64,000 nt of DNA from Microbacterium invictum (GCF_014197265.1 NZ_JACIFH010000001.1:496001-560000), one strand, 5' to 3'. Shown: positions 25,753-36,337, counted from the first letter of the stretch. Translations and numbers: made by a program. The notes: generated by a model from the letters alone, not told the origin.

Positions 25753-26538
25753 GTGGCGCGTGCGGATGGGACTCAGGGGCGAGGACTCCTCTACCGTGTG
25801 TACTCGTCGCGGCTCAAGCGGCAGCTGACGCCCGATGCCGTGCCGCGCCATGTCGCGATGATGATCGACGGCAACCGCCGCTGGGCACGTCAGGCCGGGT
25901 ACCCGACCGCCGCCGAGGGACACCGGGCCGGCGCCGCCAAGATGCGCGAGTTCCTGTGCTGGTGCGACGAGCTCGGCATCCACGTCGTGTCGCTGTATCT
26001 GCTGTCGACCGACAATGTGCGCAAGCGCGACTCGCAGGAGCTCGCCGACCTCATCGAGATCATCGCCGAGCTCGCCGAGGGACTCTCGCACGAGCCCGGC
26101 TGGCGGGTGAAGCACGTCGGCCGCGCCGAGATCCTGCCGGCTGACCTCGCACGGGTGCTGCACACCGCCGAAGAGCACACCAAGGACAACACCGGCATGC
26201 ACGTGAACCTCGCCGTCGGCTACGGCGGACGCGGCGAGATCGTCGATGCGGTGCGCAGCATCATCGCGCAGCATCGCGTCGGCGGCGGTTCGCTGGAGGA
26301 GCTCGCCGAGAGCCTCACGCCCGAGCAGATCGGCGAGCACCTCTACACCGGCGGGCAGCCCGACCCGGACCTTGTGATCCGCACATCGGGGGAGCAGCGC
26401 CTCAGCGACTTCCTGCTGTGGCAGTCGGCGCACTCGGAGTTCTACTTCGTCGAGGCGCTCGGCCCGGACCTCCGCGAAGTGGACTTCCTGCGTGCGATCC
26501 GCGATTACGCCACGCGCGACCGTCGCTACGGAAGCTGA
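25753..26538 (+). CDS. uppS: Isoprenyl transferase (cis-prenyl diphosphate synthase)
   Basis: 261 residues. It condenses isopentenyl diphosphate with an allylic diphosphate to build the polyprenyl carrier used in cell-wall synthesis. The catalytic D39 lies in MMIDGNRRWAR, LYLLSTDN follows, and RTSGEQRLSDFLLWQSAHSE near the C-terminus is the second signature. Actinobacteria often have two such enzymes (short- and long-chain); which one this is cannot be decided. The GTG at 25753 is preferred because a -10 hexamer sits just upstream. Confidence 0.93.
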   Translation: MARADGTQGRGLLYRVYSSRLKRQLTPDAVPRHVAMMIDGNRRWARQAGYPTAAEGHRAGAAKMREFLCWCDELGIHVVSLYLLSTDNVRKRDSQELADLIEIIAELAEGLSHEPGWRVKHVGRAEILPADLARVLHTAEEHTKDNTGMHVNLAVGYGGRGEIVDAVRSIIAQHRVGGGSLEELAESLTPEQIGEHLYTGGQPDPDLVIRTSGEQRLSDFLLWQSAHSEFYFVEALGPDLREVDFLRAIRDYATRDRRYGS

Positions 26539-26566
26539 CGCCTCCGGTCGCGGGGCGTTCGCGTGC

Positions 26567-26572
26567 CACAAT
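26567..26572 (+). promoter_or_regulatory. Possible -10 for leaderless aminotransferase mRNA
   Basis: CACAAT, then 7 nt, then the GTG at 26580. The first base departs from TANNNT, so this is weaker than the others. Confidence 0.35.
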
Positions 26573-26579
26573 GTGAGGC

Positions 26580-27725
26580 GTGACCGATCTGGAACCGTAC
26601 CTCGCCTCGTTCGACGCTGAGCCGGGCTATCTGAACTGGGCGGCGTATGGGCCGCTGTCGCCGGCGGTGCGTGCCGAGGCACTCGCGGATGCCGAGTTGC
26701 TGGGCACGGGGCGCTCGGCGGGCATCGAACTGGTCTCGGGACGATCCGTCGAGGCGCGCGAGCTGCTCGCCGAGCTGCTCGACGCCGCCACCGACGAGGT
26801 GACCCTGCAGCCCTCGACCACGTACGGGCTGCAGCAGGCGTTCTTCGGCCTCAGCGGCGACGTGCTGCTGTCTCCGCGCGAGTTCCCCGCGATCCCGGTC
26901 ACCGCGCGGCGGGCGCAGGATGCCCGCGGCCTGCTGCGCGTGCAGGAGCTGGAGGCCTCCGACGGCCTCGTCACCCCTGACGCCGTCCGCGAGGCACTCA
27001 CCGACGACGTCACCGCGCTCGCGCTGAGCCTGGTCGACTTCCGGACCGGGTACCTCGCCGACCTCACCGCGTTGCGCGATGTCATCGGCGACCGTCTGCT
27101 GATCGTCGACGCGGTCCAGGGCTTCGGAGTCGTCGACGCCGACTGGGCCGCCGCGGACGTCGTGTGCGGCAACGGCTACAAGTGGCTGCGCGCGGGCCGG
27201 GGCACCGGCTTCGCCCGCTTCTCACCCCGGGCGCGCGAGCGCATCGAGCCGGTCCTGTCGAGCGCAATGGGCATGGACGGCGACGTCACCACCGTCGGCG
27301 TTCCGCAGCCGCGCGCCAGTGCTCAGGCGTACACCGTCTCCCCGCCCGACATGCTCGCGTCGGCGCGGCTGGTCACGGCGCTGCGTGAGGTGGCGGATGC
27401 CGGGGTGCCGGCGATCGCAGCCGAACTGCGCGACCGCGCGCAGCACGTCATGACGCTGGCCGACCGGTACGGCGTGCAGGTGATCACCTCGCGCGAGCAC
27501 CATGCCGGCATCGTCACGCTCGCTCCGGCACCGCGGGAGGCCGGCGCGCTGGCGGCGGCCCTGGCCAACCACGGCGTGACCGCGACGGCGCGCGAGGGCA
27601 TGCTGCGCATCGCGCCCCACGTGGGCACCGGCGCCGACTCGTTCGGCCTGCTGGGCGACGCCCTCGCGGCCGTGGCCGCCCACCGCGTGGACGACGACGC
27701 TGCCCCGGTCGTCACCGAGAGTTAG
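26580..27725 (+). CDS. Class V aminotransferase-fold PLP protein
   Basis: 381 residues of the fold type I class V family (cysteine desulfurase, isopenicillin epimerase and kynureninase relatives). The PLP lysine is in CGNGYKWLRAGRG (about residue 201), preceded by VDAVQGFGV, where the aspartate holds the pyridine nitrogen. There is no active-site cysteine loop like that of NifS/SufS, so it is probably not a desulfurase. Substrate unknown; it stands alone. Confidence 0.82.
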   Translation: MTDLEPYLASFDAEPGYLNWAAYGPLSPAVRAEALADAELLGTGRSAGIELVSGRSVEARELLAELLDAATDEVTLQPSTTYGLQQAFFGLSGDVLLSPREFPAIPVTARRAQDARGLLRVQELEASDGLVTPDAVREALTDDVTALALSLVDFRTGYLADLTALRDVIGDRLLIVDAVQGFGVVDADWAAADVVCGNGYKWLRAGRGTGFARFSPRARERIEPVLSSAMGMDGDVTTVGVPQPRASAQAYTVSPPDMLASARLVTALREVADAGVPAIAAELRDRAQHVMTLADRYGVQVITSREHHAGIVTLAPAPREAGALAAALANHGVTATAREGMLRIAPHVGTGADSFGLLGDALAAVAAHRVDDDAAPVVTES

Positions 27726-27893
27726 CATTGCGGACAGCCCACGCGGCGTGTCGATTGCGGCTCGCGGGCCGGCTCCGACGTACCGTCAGAGGCATCGGGC
27801 AGAGTGCCCGGTCGGGTCGGCCTCTCCACTGACTCGTGGCCCCTGGTCGACTCGAGACTGCCGGGCGGGATCCGCCCGGGGCGGGAGTGGGTC

Positions 27894-29264
27894 GTGATCA
27901 CACAGGCACCTCAGCAGCAGCATCTCGAGGATCCGAACCGGCTGGACGACGTCGAATCGCAGCGTGCGGAGCAGGATCTGCGCACCTACGTGCTCGATAC
28001 GTCGGTGCTCCTCAGCGATCCGCGTGCGTTGTTCCGGTTCGCCGAGCACTCCGTGGTGATCCCGATCGTGGTGATCAGCGAGCTCGAGGGCAAGCGCCAC
28101 GACCCCGAGATCGGCTACTTCGCGCGGCAGGCGCTGCGCCACCTCGATGAGCTGCGCATCGAGCACGGCCGCCTGGACCACCCGGTGCCCGTCGGCGTCG
28201 ACGGCACCGTGCGGGTCGAGCTGACCAACACCGATCCGAGCGTGCTGCCGATGGGCATGCGCCTGGGCGACAACGACACGCGTATCCTCGCCGTGGCCAT
28301 GCACCTGTCCCAGGAGGGACACCAGGTGACGGTGGTCTCCAAGGACATGCCGATGCGCGTGAAGGCCGCCTCGCTCGGCATCCACGCGGAGGAGTACCTC
28401 GCCGAGCAGGCGGTGGACTCGGGGTGGACCGGTATAGCCACCGTCGACATCTCCGGCGACGAGATGAGCGACCTGTACGAGAGTGAAGTGGCCACCAGCG
28501 ATGCGGTCCGCGGGCTTCCGGTGAACACCGGCCTCGTGGTGCACTCCGAGCGGGGCTCGGCCCTGGGTCGGGTGACCGGCGACGGCAGCTATCGTCTCGT
28601 CCGCGGCGACCGCGACGTGTTCGGTCTGCACGGGCGCTCGGCCGAGCAGCGGATCGCGATCGACCTGCTGGTGGACCCCGAGGTGGGCATCGTGTCGCTG
28701 GGCGGCCGGGCCGGCACGGGCAAGTCGGCGCTGGCGCTCTGCGCGGGCCTCGAGGCGGTGCTGGAGCGTCAGCAGCAGAAGAAGATCATCGTGTTCCGGC
28801 CGCTGTTCGCCGTCGGCGGGCAGGAACTGGGCTACCTGCCCGGCGACCAGGGCGAGAAGATGAATCCCTGGGGACAGGCGGTCTTCGACACCCTCGGCTC
28901 CGTGGTCTCGGGCAACGTGCTCGAAGAGGTCATCTCACGGGGCCTTCTCGAGGTGCTGCCGCTGACGCACATCCGCGGGCGGTCGCTGCACGATGCGTTC
29001 GTCATCGTCGATGAGGCGCAGTCGCTCGAGCGCAACGTCCTGCTCACCGTGCTCAGTCGCGTGGGGCAGAACTCGCGAGTCGTCCTCACTCACGACGTCG
29101 GACAGCGCGACAACCTGCGTGTCGGGCGCCACGACGGCGTGGCGAGCGTCATCGAGACCCTCAAAGGTCACGACCTGTTCGCGCACGTGACGCTCGTCCG
29201 CTCGGAGCGTTCGGCCATCGCCGCGCTGGTGACCGATCTGCTCGAGGCCGGCGAACTGAGCTGA
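27894..29264 (+). CDS. PIN-PhoH fusion ATPase (PhoH2 type)
   Basis: 456 residues from the GTG at 27894; an upstream in-frame start at 27804 is possible. The N-terminal PIN ribonuclease domain begins [13 protein letters not shown] and has [10 protein letters not shown] with conserved acidic residues. The C-terminal PhoH P-loop ATPase has Walker [10 protein letters not shown] near 268-276 and Walker B FVIVDEAQ near 367. Such proteins have RNA-unwinding and RNase activity in mycobacteria (PhoH2). I infer the same type of function; no antitoxin-like peptide lies directly upstream. Confidence 0.88.
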   Translation: MITQAPQQQHLEDPNRLDDVESQRAEQDLRTYVLDTSVLLSDPRALFRFAEHSVVIPIVVISELEGKRHDPEIGYFARQALRHLDELRIEHGRLDHPVPVGVDGTVRVELTNTDPSVLPMGMRLGDNDTRILAVAMHLSQEGHQVTVVSKDMPMRVKAASLGIHAEEYLAEQAVDSGWTGIATVDISGDEMSDLYESEVATSDAVRGLPVNTGLVVHSERGSALGRVTGDGSYRLVRGDRDVFGLHGRSAEQRIAIDLLVDPEVGIVSLGGRAGTGKSALALCAGLEAVLERQQQKKIIVFRPLFAVGGQELGYLPGDQGEKMNPWGQAVFDTLGSVVSGNVLEEVISRGLLEVLPLTHIRGRSLHDAFVIVDEAQSLERNVLLTVLSRVGQNSRVVLTHDVGQRDNLRVGRHDGVASVIETLKGHDLFAHVTLVRSERSAIAALVTDLLEAGELS

Positions 29265-29326
29265 CCGGCCGCGCGAGGGCGGCTGACAGAGGGGAGGGAT
29301 GCCGCAGGGAGTGGGCGGGGGACCGC

Positions 29327-29983
29327 TCAGTCCCAGCGGTAGCCCTCGCCGCGCACGGTCACGATGTTCTCGGCGCCGAGCTTCGCGCGCAGGTAGCGCA
29401 CGTAGACGTCGACCACGTTCGAGCCCGGGTCGAACTCGAGCCCCCACACCCGGCTCAGCAGCATCTCGCGTGTGAGCACTTCGCCGGGGTGACGGAGGAA
29501 CTGCTCGGCCAGAGCGAACTCCCGCGCCGACAGGTCGACCTCGCGGCCGCTGACGGTGACCCGCCGGGCGAGGATGTCGAGGGTGACCTCGCCGCGCGAG
29601 AGCATCACGCCGGCGGCGGGTGCCCGCTCACGCAGGCGTGACCGGACGCGGGCGAGCAGTTCGGCCACGGCGAAGGGCTTGGGCACATAGTCGCTGGCAC
29701 CGGCGTCGAGGCCCTCGATCGCGTCACGCGTCGAACTGCGGGCGGTGAGCATGATCACGGGGACGGCGCTGCCGGAGGCGCGCAGGTGCCGCAGCACCTC
29801 GAATCCGTCCATGCCGGGCAGGCCGACGTCGAGCACGACGAGGTCGACGTCGCCTTCGAGCGCGAGGTCGAGCGCCTGGTGTCCGTCTTCGGCCACGACG
29901 GTCTCGAACCCTTCGGAGTGGAGTCCACGCGTGACCAGGGAGACGATGTGGGGTTCGTCGTCGACGACGAGGATGCGGGTCAT
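29327..29983 (-). CDS. OmpR-family response regulator
   Basis: 218 residues. The receiver domain has acidic D8/D9, phosphoacceptor D52 in VVLDVGLPG and the lysine of VPKPF near 102. A winged-helix Trans_reg_C domain ends in YLRAKLGAENIVTVRGEGYRW. It overlaps the histidine kinase gene by 4 bp and should be its partner. Targets unknown. The stop is followed by a 62-bp convergent gap with phoH. Confidence 0.94.
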   Translation of the reverse strand: MTRILVVDDEPHIVSLVTRGLHSEGFETVVAEDGHQALDLALEGDVDLVVLDVGLPGMDGFEVLRHLRASGSAVPVIMLTARSSTRDAIEGLDAGASDYVPKPFAVAELLARVRSRLRERAPAAGVMLSRGEVTLDILARRVTVSGREVDLSAREFALAEQFLRHPGEVLTREMLLSRVWGLEFDPGSNVVDVYVRYLRAKLGAENIVTVRGEGYRWD

Positions 29984-30957
29984 CCGGTGGCCTCTCGCTG
30001 CATGACGACGTCTCCGGCTCGCACCGGCGTGGGAAGATCCGCACGAGTGCCGATGGGGACGTCCAGGGTGAAGGTGGCGCCGCCACCGGGGGTGTCGGCG
30101 ATCGTGCAGCGACCGCGGTGCGCTTTCGCGATGGCATCCACGATAGCCAGCCCCAGCCCCGACCCGCCCACGACGCGTTTGCCGGGACCGCGGTCGAAGC
30201 GCCGGAAGATCCGGTGCCGCATGGCGTGGGGGATGCCGGCGCCGTGGTCGCGCACCCACAGCTGCGCCCCGGCCGCATGGACGGCGCTGCCCAACTCGAT
30301 CGGGCTGCCCGGCGGTGTGTACTTGGCGGCGTTGTCGGCCAGCTGCAGCCACGCCTGCAGTAGGCGGTCGCCGTCGCCGCGGATCACGACCGGCGCGGTC
30401 TGCTCTATGCTCCACGTGTGGCCGGGGATCACCGCCACGAGCTCCGACACCCGCCGGGTGAGCGCGGCGAGGTCGACGTCGCCGATCGAGTACTGGTCGG
30501 ATTCCACGGCGGCGAGCAGATCGATGTCGCCGATGAGCCGGGTCATGCGGTCGAGTTCGGCGATGCCGAGATCGCGGATCGCCGTCACGTCCTGCGCATC
30601 GGTGGGATCCATGACCTCGAGGTGCCCGCGCACGATCGTGATGGGTGTCTTCAGCTCATGCCGGATGTCGTCGAGGAGCCGTCGCTGCGTGTCGAACGCA
30701 CTCTCCGCGGTGTCGGCGGCACCGGCATCCGGACCCTCGTCATCGGCCACGATCCACACCACCACGCCGAGGACGACCAGCGTGCCGGCGGCCACGGCGC
30801 CGTACACGCCGACGGCCGCCCACGGGAGGGGGAGGTCGGTCACCAGGTGCACCACGCCGATGCCCAACGCAGCCACCGCGAAGCCCGCGCCGGCCACGGC
30901 CAGGACGAGCCCAGCGGTACGGGTGCGGCGCTGCCGAGGCGCCGAAGTGCGGTTCAC
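29980..30957 (-). CDS. Sensor histidine kinase
   Basis: 325 residues. Two membrane segments (about 14-39 and 48-70) are separated by only a few residues, so there is almost no extracellular sensor and no clear HAMP. The HisKA phosphoacceptor is H100 in IRHELKTPI; N box LADNAAKYTP, G boxes DHGAGIP and GGSGLGLAI follow. The signal is probably sensed within the membrane or by a partner. The GTG start has GATAAT 6 nt upstream (leaderless). It is co-transcribed with the regulator. Confidence 0.92.
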   Translation of the reverse strand: MNRTSAPRQRRTRTAGLVLAVAGAGFAVAALGIGVVHLVTDLPLPWAAVGVYGAVAAGTLVVLGVVVWIVADDEGPDAGAADTAESAFDTQRRLLDDIRHELKTPITIVRGHLEVMDPTDAQDVTAIRDLGIAELDRMTRLIGDIDLLAAVESDQYSIGDVDLAALTRRVSELVAVIPGHTWSIEQTAPVVIRGDGDRLLQAWLQLADNAAKYTPPGSPIELGSAVHAAGAQLWVRDHGAGIPHAMRHRIFRRFDRGPGKRVVGGSGLGLAIVDAIAKAHRGRCTIADTPGGGATFTLDVPIGTRADLPTPVRAGDVVMQREATG

Positions 30958-30963
30958 ACTCTG

Positions 30964-30969
30964 ATTATC
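30964..30969 (-). promoter_or_regulatory. -10 hexamer for leaderless two-component operon mRNA
   Basis: GATAAT on the minus strand, 6 nt before the kinase GTG. It lies in the 10-bp gap after fumC and overlaps the end of fumC. Confidence 0.45.
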
Positions 30970-32365
30970 AACCAGGGCGGGTCATCGAGAGCAGATCGAG
31001 CTTCTCATCGAGCTGTTCGATGCTGATCTCACCGCGCTCGACGTAGCCCAGGTCGATGACCGCTTCGCGCACGGTGATGCCCTTGGCGACCGAGTGCTTG
31101 GCGATCTTGGCAGCCGCCTCGTACCCGATGACCTTGTTGAGCGGGGTCACGATCGACGGCGACATGCCCGCGAATGCGGCTGCGCGCTCGAGGTTGGCCT
31201 CGAGGCCGTCGACGGTCTTGTCGGCGAGGACCCGCATGGCGTTGGACAGCAGGCGGATCGACTCCAGCAGTGCGGTGCCCATGACGGGGATGGCGACGTT
31301 GAGCTCGAACGAGCCGGACGCGCCGGCCCAGGCGACGGTGGCGTCGTTGCCGATCACGCGCGCGGCGACCATGAGGGTGGCCTCGGGCACGACCGGGTTG
31401 ACCTTGCCGGGCATGATCGACGAACCCGGCTGCAGGTCGGGGATGTGCAGCTCGCCCAGACCTGTGTTGGGGCCGGAGCCCATCCATCGCAGGTCGTTGT
31501 TGATCTTGGTCAGCGACACCGCGATCGTGCGCAGCGCGCCGGACGCCTCGACGAGGCCGTCGCGGTTGGCCTGCGCCTCGAAGTGGTCCTTGGCCTCGGT
31601 GATGGGCAGCTCGGTCTCGGTCTGAAGCAGCTCGATGACCTTCTGCGGGAAGCCGAGCGGGGTGTTGATGCCGGTGCCGACGGCCGTGCCGCCCAGCGGG
31701 ACCTCGCCCACGCGGGGGAGGACCGACTGGACGCGCTCGATGCCGAGGCGGATCTGCCGCGCGTAGCCGCCGAACTCCTGACCGAGGGTGACCGGCGTGG
31801 CATCCATCAGGTGCGTGCGGCCGGACTTGACGGCGTCCTTCCACAGCTCGGCCTTGGCCTCGAGCGCCACCGCGAGGTGGTCGAGTGCCGGGATGAGGTC
31901 GTCGATGAGCGCCTGTGTGACGGCGATGTGCACCGAGGTGGGGAACACGTCATTGGAGGACTGCGACGCGTTCACGTGGTCGTTGGGGTGCACGGCGGCG
32001 CCGAGGATGCGGGTCGCGAGGGTCGCGAGCACCTCGTTCATGTTCATGTTCGAGGAGGTGCCCGACCCGGTCTGGTAGGTGTCGACCGGGAACTGGTCGT
32101 CGTGACCGCCGGCGGCCACCTCGTCGGCTGCCGCGGCGATCGCGTCGGCGATCGCACCGTCGAGGGTGCCGAGATGCTTGTTGGCCAGCGCCGCCGCCTT
32201 CTTGATGCGGGCGAGGGCCGCGATCTGAGTGGACTCGAGGCCCTTGCCCGAAATGGGGAAGTTCTCCACGGCGCGCTGCGTCTGCGCGGAGTAGAGCGCG
32301 TCCTTGGGCACCCGCACTTCACCCATGGTGTCGTGTTCGATGCGGTACTCGGCGGTGTCGGTCAT
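30968..32365 (-). CDS. fumC: Class II fumarate hydratase
   Basis: 465 residues. Interconverts fumarate and malate in the TCA cycle without an iron-sulfur cluster. The fumarase/aspartase signature [11 protein letters not shown] lies near residue 315; [14 protein letters not shown] and [11 protein letters not shown] are the other substrate-site blocks. The ATG at 32365 begins [15 protein letters not shown]. Same strand as the carbonic anhydrase upstream, with a 74-bp gap. Confidence 0.97.
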   Translation of the reverse strand: MTDTAEYRIEHDTMGEVRVPKDALYSAQTQRAVENFPISGKGLESTQIAALARIKKAAALANKHLGTLDGAIADAIAAAADEVAAGGHDDQFPVDTYQTGSGTSSNMNMNEVLATLATRILGAAVHPNDHVNASQSSNDVFPTSVHIAVTQALIDDLIPALDHLAVALEAKAELWKDAVKSGRTHLMDATPVTLGQEFGGYARQIRLGIERVQSVLPRVGEVPLGGTAVGTGINTPLGFPQKVIELLQTETELPITEAKDHFEAQANRDGLVEASGALRTIAVSLTKINNDLRWMGSGPNTGLGELHIPDLQPGSSIMPGKVNPVVPEATLMVAARVIGNDATVAWAGASGSFELNVAIPVMGTALLESIRLLSNAMRVLADKTVDGLEANLERAAAFAGMSPSIVTPLNKVIGYEAAAKIAKHSVAKGITVREAVIDLGYVERGEISIEQLDEKLDLLSMTRPG

Positions 32366-32439
32366 GTCGGTCACGTCCTCGTTTCCTCGTGTGTGGTCCA
32401 GGTGCCGGCTGCCCGCTGCGGGGTGGCCGGCGCGGTTTC

Positions 32440-33078
32440 TCAGTCGTCGAGTCCCACGGTCACGTGCGCGACCGCGGTGCCCTCGTCGAGACGGTAGTTG
32501 GCGCCGACGATGCCCAGGCGGCCGGCGGCGACGGCATCGCTGATCAGCTTCGACGACTCCAGCAGATCGTCGACCGTGTTGCGCAGGTGCTCGCGACCGA
32601 CGATCTCCGCGTCGAGCGTGGCCGGGGTCGCACCCGGCGTCGCACGCAGCACGCGCCGCACCGCGGGCACGATCTTCGCGATCAGGCGCCAGATGTGCGG
32701 GGGCAGCTCCTCGGCGTCGGGGGCCGTGGAGTCGATCGCCGCGCGCACGGCCCCGCACTCGTCGTGGGCCAGGACGACCACGAGCGACACGTCGAGCATC
32801 GCCACCGCGTACTCGAGGCTCGCGATCGCCGAGTCCGAGACGACCTGACCGGCGTTGCGGACGACGAACAGGTCGCCGAGCCCCTTGTCGAAGATGATCT
32901 CGGCCGCCAGACGCGAGTCGGAGCACCCGAACAGCACGGCCCGCGGTGTCTGGGTGTGCGCGAGTTCGTGACGTCGTTCGACATCCTGACGGGGGTGCCG
33001 GGGGTCACCGGCGACGAATCGCGCGTTGCCGCGGCTCATCTCGTCCCACGCCTTGAGCGGTGTCGGGCGTTCGGTCAC
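32440..33078 (-). CDS. Beta-class carbonic anhydrase
   Basis: 212 residues. Zinc enzyme interconverting CO2 and bicarbonate. The ligands are visible as C52 and D54 with R56 in GCSDSR, then H105 and C108 in AHDECG. The bicarbonate may feed the ppc reaction. The GTG overlaps the DUF4245 stop (GTGA), so it is coupled to the xse-DUF4245 row. Confidence 0.95.
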   Translation of the reverse strand: MTERPTPLKAWDEMSRGNARFVAGDPRHPRQDVERRHELAHTQTPRAVLFGCSDSRLAAEIIFDKGLGDLFVVRNAGQVVSDSAIASLEYAVAMLDVSLVVVLAHDECGAVRAAIDSTAPDAEELPPHIWRLIAKIVPAVRRVLRATPGATPATLDAEIVGREHLRNTVDDLLESSKLISDAVAAGRLGIVGANYRLDEGTAVAHVTVGLDD

Positions 33079-33701
33079 TGGTTCTCCTCGCGCAGTTCGC
33101 GGATCTGGTCAGCGACGCCGGCGGCGGCCGTCGCGGCGGTGTCGGCCGGGGCCGAGCCGTAGATGACGATCGTGTCGGATCCGGCGGGGGTCGCGATGGC
33201 GTACGAGACGTTGTCGTCGGATGCCGTGACGGTGAACTCATCCCATTCGATGCCGTCGATGGTCACCGTCCCCGTGGGGGTCGCGCCGCCGAGCAGCCGC
33301 GATGCCGCGGGCGCATCGGCGGCGATGAGCTGCGCGACCCGGATGAACTCGGGTTCCTCTGACGGTGCGTAGACGACGCGCCACATGGCGCCTTCCATGC
33401 GCGCGGAGTTCGCCCGCCATGAGTCCGGAACCTCGGGGATGAGCAGTTCGGTGCCGGTCGACCCGGCAGCGGCCTGCGCCGATGCGGCGACGTCGATCTC
33501 GCCCTGTTCGTCGTACGCGCCGCGCGGAACGCCGAGCACGACGATCAGGACGACTGCCAGGGTGACCAGCAGCGCCACGAGCAGGTTGCGCATCGTCTGG
33601 CTCGACCGGTACGCGTGCGACGAGGCGGCCTTGCGGGCCGCGGTCTCATCCGGAGTCTCGGGTCGTCCCAGTTCGGCGACGACGCGGGGTGATGATGCCA
33701 T
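33075..33701 (-). CDS. DUF4245 membrane-anchored protein
   Basis: 208 residues. A cytoplasmic N-terminus (about 1-37) is followed by one membrane segment (about 40-60) and an extracytoplasmic domain with WRVVYAPSEEPEFIRVAQL, matching DUF4245. Function unknown. It is typically found between xseB and fumC in actinobacteria, as here. Its ATG overlaps the xseB stop (ATGA). Confidence 0.82.
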   Translation of the reverse strand: MASSPRVVAELGRPETPDETAARKAASSHAYRSSQTMRNLLVALLVTLAVVLIVVLGVPRGAYDEQGEIDVAASAQAAAGSTGTELLIPEVPDSWRANSARMEGAMWRVVYAPSEEPEFIRVAQLIAADAPAASRLLGGATPTGTVTIDGIEWDEFTVTASDDNVSYAIATPAGSDTIVIYGSAPADTAATAAAGVADQIRELREENQ

Positions 33702-33931
33702 CACGACTCCGAGTCGGCGGTGCGGGCCGCGTCGAGCCGCTGTTTCGCGCCGAGCAGCCACTGCTCGCAGCGGGCGGCGAGGGCCTCGCCGCGCGTCCAC
33801 AGGGTCAAGGACTGCTCGAGCGTCGGAGCGCCTTGCTCGAGTTCGGCCACGACGCGCACGAGCTCGTCGCGAGCCTGCTCGAACGACAGCTCGGCGACAT
33901 CGGCAGAAGCGTCGCTGGACATGTCTCCCAT
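33701..33931 (-). CDS. xseB: Exodeoxyribonuclease VII small subunit
   Basis: 76 residues (73 if the second ATG, 33922, is used). A three-helix XseB domain: SFEQARDELVRVVAELEQGA, LEQSLTLWTRGEALAARCE and a C-terminal LDAARTA. It joins XseA to form the nuclease that degrades single-stranded DNA. The first ATG directly follows the xseA stop; GGGAG favours the second. Confidence 0.93.
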   Translation of the reverse strand: MGDMSSDASADVAELSFEQARDELVRVVAELEQGAPTLEQSLTLWTRGEALAARCEQWLLGAKQRLDAARTADSES

Positions 33932-33932
33932 C

Positions 33933-35234
33933 CTAGTTCGACCCCGACGGCGCCGATGTCGTGGCGTCGCCCTCGGCGACGGCACCCTCGGAGCGGGCGG
34001 CGAAGGAGCCCTGGGCCACGGTGACCACCAACGCCGTGCCGGCCGGCGCCTGCACGGCGTCTCGCACGATCACCCCGTCGTCGATGTGGGCGATCGCGTA
34101 GCCGCGCGCCAGGGTGGCGCCGGGCGAGAGGGCGCGCAGCGATGCGCGCAGCTCTGCGGCGGTGAGAGACGCGGCATCCACGCTCCGGCGCACGATCTCG
34201 CGGCCCCGCGAGCTGAGCGTCCAGACCTCCTGGGCTCGCCCGGTGAGCAGCGTCTCGGGGTCGCGCAGGACGGGGCGCGAACGCAGTTGCTCGAGCTGGG
34301 CGATGTCGTGGGCCACGCGCTGGGTGAGCCGGGTGCGTGCCCGGCTGCGCAGCTGCTGGACGAGGGCGCGCTGTTCGGAGACGTCGGGCACGACCTTCTT
34401 GGCCGCATCGGTGGGGGTGGAGGCCCGCAGATCCGCGACATCGTCGAGAATCGGGTGATCGTTCTCGTGGCCGATGGCCGAGACGATGGGGGTGGATGCC
34501 GCGGCGACGGCCCGCAGCAGCTTCTCGTCGCTGAACCCGAGCAGGGTCTGCGGGTCGCCCCCGCCGCGGGCGATGATGATGACGTCGATCTCGGGATCGG
34601 CGTCGAGGGTGCGCAGGGCCGCCAGGGTCTCGGGCACGCAGCGATCGCCCTGGACGGCGGCGTGGATCGTGCGGAACCGCACCTGGGGCCAGCGCAGCTC
34701 GGCGTTGCGGTGCACGTCCTTCTCGGCGTCGCTGCGCTCACCGGTGATGAGGCCGATGACGTGGGGGAGGAACGGGATCGGCTTCTTGCGTGCGGGGTCG
34801 AAGAGGCCCTCGCCGCGCAGCTGCGCGCGGAGGCGCTCAAGCCGCTCCAGCTGGTCACCCAGTCCGACATGCCGCATGTCCGAGACGGTGAAGCTGAACG
34901 AGCCGGTCTTGACGTAGTACTCGGTCTTCACGCACGCGACCACCCTGTCGCCGATCTTCAGGTCGGCGGGCAGCCGCCGCAGGGTCGACGACCACAGCTG
35001 GAACGAGAGCGTCGCGTCGCCGCTGGTGTCTTTCAGACGGCCGAACACGTTGCCGCCGCGCAGGTTCCACGCGGTGATCTCGCCTTCGACCCAGATGGCC
35101 CCCCACTTCTGGATGAAACCCCGGATGGTCTCGTTCAGACGTGACACCGAGGTCGGCGTTTCGAGCGACGAATCGCGCGGGCTCACCGAGTCGGGCGGCG
35201 GCGTCTGACCGGCGGCGGTCTGAAACGTCGTCAT
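33933..35234 (-). CDS. xseA: Exodeoxyribonuclease VII large subunit
   Basis: 433 residues. An N-terminal OB-fold (WVEGEITAWNLRGGNVFGRL, about 47-66) is followed by the nuclease domain with IGLITGERSDAEKDV and IIIARGGGDPQTLLGF, and a long helical arm that binds XseB. The C-terminal YAIAHIDDG block is conserved. It begins a run xseA-xseB-DUF4245-carbonic anhydrase-fumC, divergent from ispH. GAGAGGA lies before the ATG. Confidence 0.96.
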   Translation of the reverse strand: MTTFQTAAGQTPPPDSVSPRDSSLETPTSVSRLNETIRGFIQKWGAIWVEGEITAWNLRGGNVFGRLKDTSGDATLSFQLWSSTLRRLPADLKIGDRVVACVKTEYYVKTGSFSFTVSDMRHVGLGDQLERLERLRAQLRGEGLFDPARKKPIPFLPHVIGLITGERSDAEKDVHRNAELRWPQVRFRTIHAAVQGDRCVPETLAALRTLDADPEIDVIIIARGGGDPQTLLGFSDEKLLRAVAAASTPIVSAIGHENDHPILDDVADLRASTPTDAAKKVVPDVSEQRALVQQLRSRARTRLTQRVAHDIAQLEQLRSRPVLRDPETLLTGRAQEVWTLSSRGREIVRRSVDAASLTAAELRASLRALSPGATLARGYAIAHIDDGVIVRDAVQAPAGTALVVTVAQGSFAARSEGAVAEGDATTSAPSGSN

Positions 35235-35284
35235 CTGATCCTCTCGGCGCGGCTGTCTGCGGCCCGCTCACAGCGGCGGCTCCG

Positions 35285-35290
35285 TAGACT
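35285..35290 (+). promoter_or_regulatory. -10 hexamer for leaderless ispH mRNA
   Basis: TAGACT, then exactly 6 nt, then the GTG at 35297. Confidence 0.55.
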
Positions 35291-35296
35291 CGGGGT

Positions 35297-36337
35297 GTGA
35301 GCACCTCTGTCGTCCGTCTGCCCTCGCCCCGCGTCCCGGCTGCGCGCGGGCGGCTCCAGGATACCCCGGTGTCCGGACACAAGAAGGTGCTGCTGGCCTC
35401 GCCCCGTGGCTACTGCGCCGGTGTCGACCGGGCCGTGATCGCGGTCGAGAAGGCCCTCGAGCGGTTCGGTGCGCCCGTCTACGTCCGCAAGCAGATCGTG
35501 CACAACATCCACGTCGTCACCGAGCTCGAAGCGCAGGGGGCGATCTTCGTCGACGAGGTCGACGAGGTGCCCACCGGTGCGCACGTCGTCTTCAGCGCGC
35601 ACGGAGTGTCGCCGGCCGTGGTCAGCGCCGCATCCGATCGCGGACTCAATGCCATCGACGCGACCTGCCCGCTCGTGACCAAGGTGCACCGCGAAGCCGT
35701 GCGCTTCGCGCGTGATGACTTCGAGATCCTCCTCATCGGCCACGACGGACACGAAGAGGTCGAAGGCACGGCGGGCGAGGCGCCCGATCACGTGACGGTC
35801 GTGAACTCGCCGGACGAGGCCGACACCGTCGTGGTCAAGGACCCGTCCAAGGTGGTCTGGCTGTCGCAGACCACGCTCTCGGTCGACGAGACCATGGAGA
35901 CGGTGCGCCGTCTGCGCGAGCGCTTCCCGCAGCTGCAGGACCCGCCGTCCGATGACATCTGCTACGCGACGCAGAATCGTCAGGTCGCCATCAAGAAGGT
36001 CGCCGCCGACGCTGATCTGGTGATCGTCGTCGGCTCGGCCAACTCGTCGAACAGCGTGCGGCTGGTTGAAGTGGCCCTCGAGCACGGCGCGAAGGCCGCC
36101 TATCGCGTCGACTATGCGGACGAGATCGAGCAGTCCTGGCTCGATGGGGTGGAGACGGTGGGCGTGACCTCAGGTGCCTCGGTGCCGGAGGTGCTCGTGC
36201 AGGAGGTGCTCGATGCGCTGTCCGGTGCCGGTTTCCGCGACGTCGAGCAGGTGCGCACGGCGGAGGAGGACCTCATGTTCTCGCTGCCGAAGGAACTGCG
36301 TGACGGCCGGGCGCTGGGTGGGCGGAGCCGGGCGTGA
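35297..36337 (+). CDS. ispH: 4-hydroxy-3-methylbut-2-enyl diphosphate reductase
   Basis: 346 residues. Last enzyme of the MEP isoprenoid pathway, making IPP and DMAPP. The three iron-sulfur cysteines are present: C40 in PRGYCAGV, C124 in DATCPLV and C222 in DDICYAT. The catalytic glutamate lies in the [10 protein letters not shown] region. About 27 extra N-terminal residues precede the core. The GTG follows a -10 hexamer, so the transcript is probably leaderless. Its stop overlaps the next start. Confidence 0.96.
   Translation: MSTSVVRLPSPRVPAARGRLQDTPVSGHKKVLLASPRGYCAGVDRAVIAVEKALERFGAPVYVRKQIVHNIHVVTELEAQGAIFVDEVDEVPTGAHVVFSAHGVSPAVVSAASDRGLNAIDATCPLVTKVHREAVRFARDDFEILLIGHDGHEEVEGTAGEAPDHVTVVNSPDEADTVVVKDPSKVVWLSQTTLSVDETMETVRRLRERFPQLQDPPSDDICYATQNRQVAIKKVAADADLVIVVGSANSSNSVRLVEVALEHGAKAAYRVDYADEIEQSWLDGVETVGVTSGASVPEVLVQEVLDALSGAGFRDVEQVRTAEEDLMFSLPKELRDGRALGGRSRA

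Noticed and set aside
27804..27893. Longer N-terminus for the PIN-PhoH protein
   Set aside because: The extra 30 residues show no family similarity and a GTG at 27894 sits closer to the PIN domain; I kept it only as an alternative.
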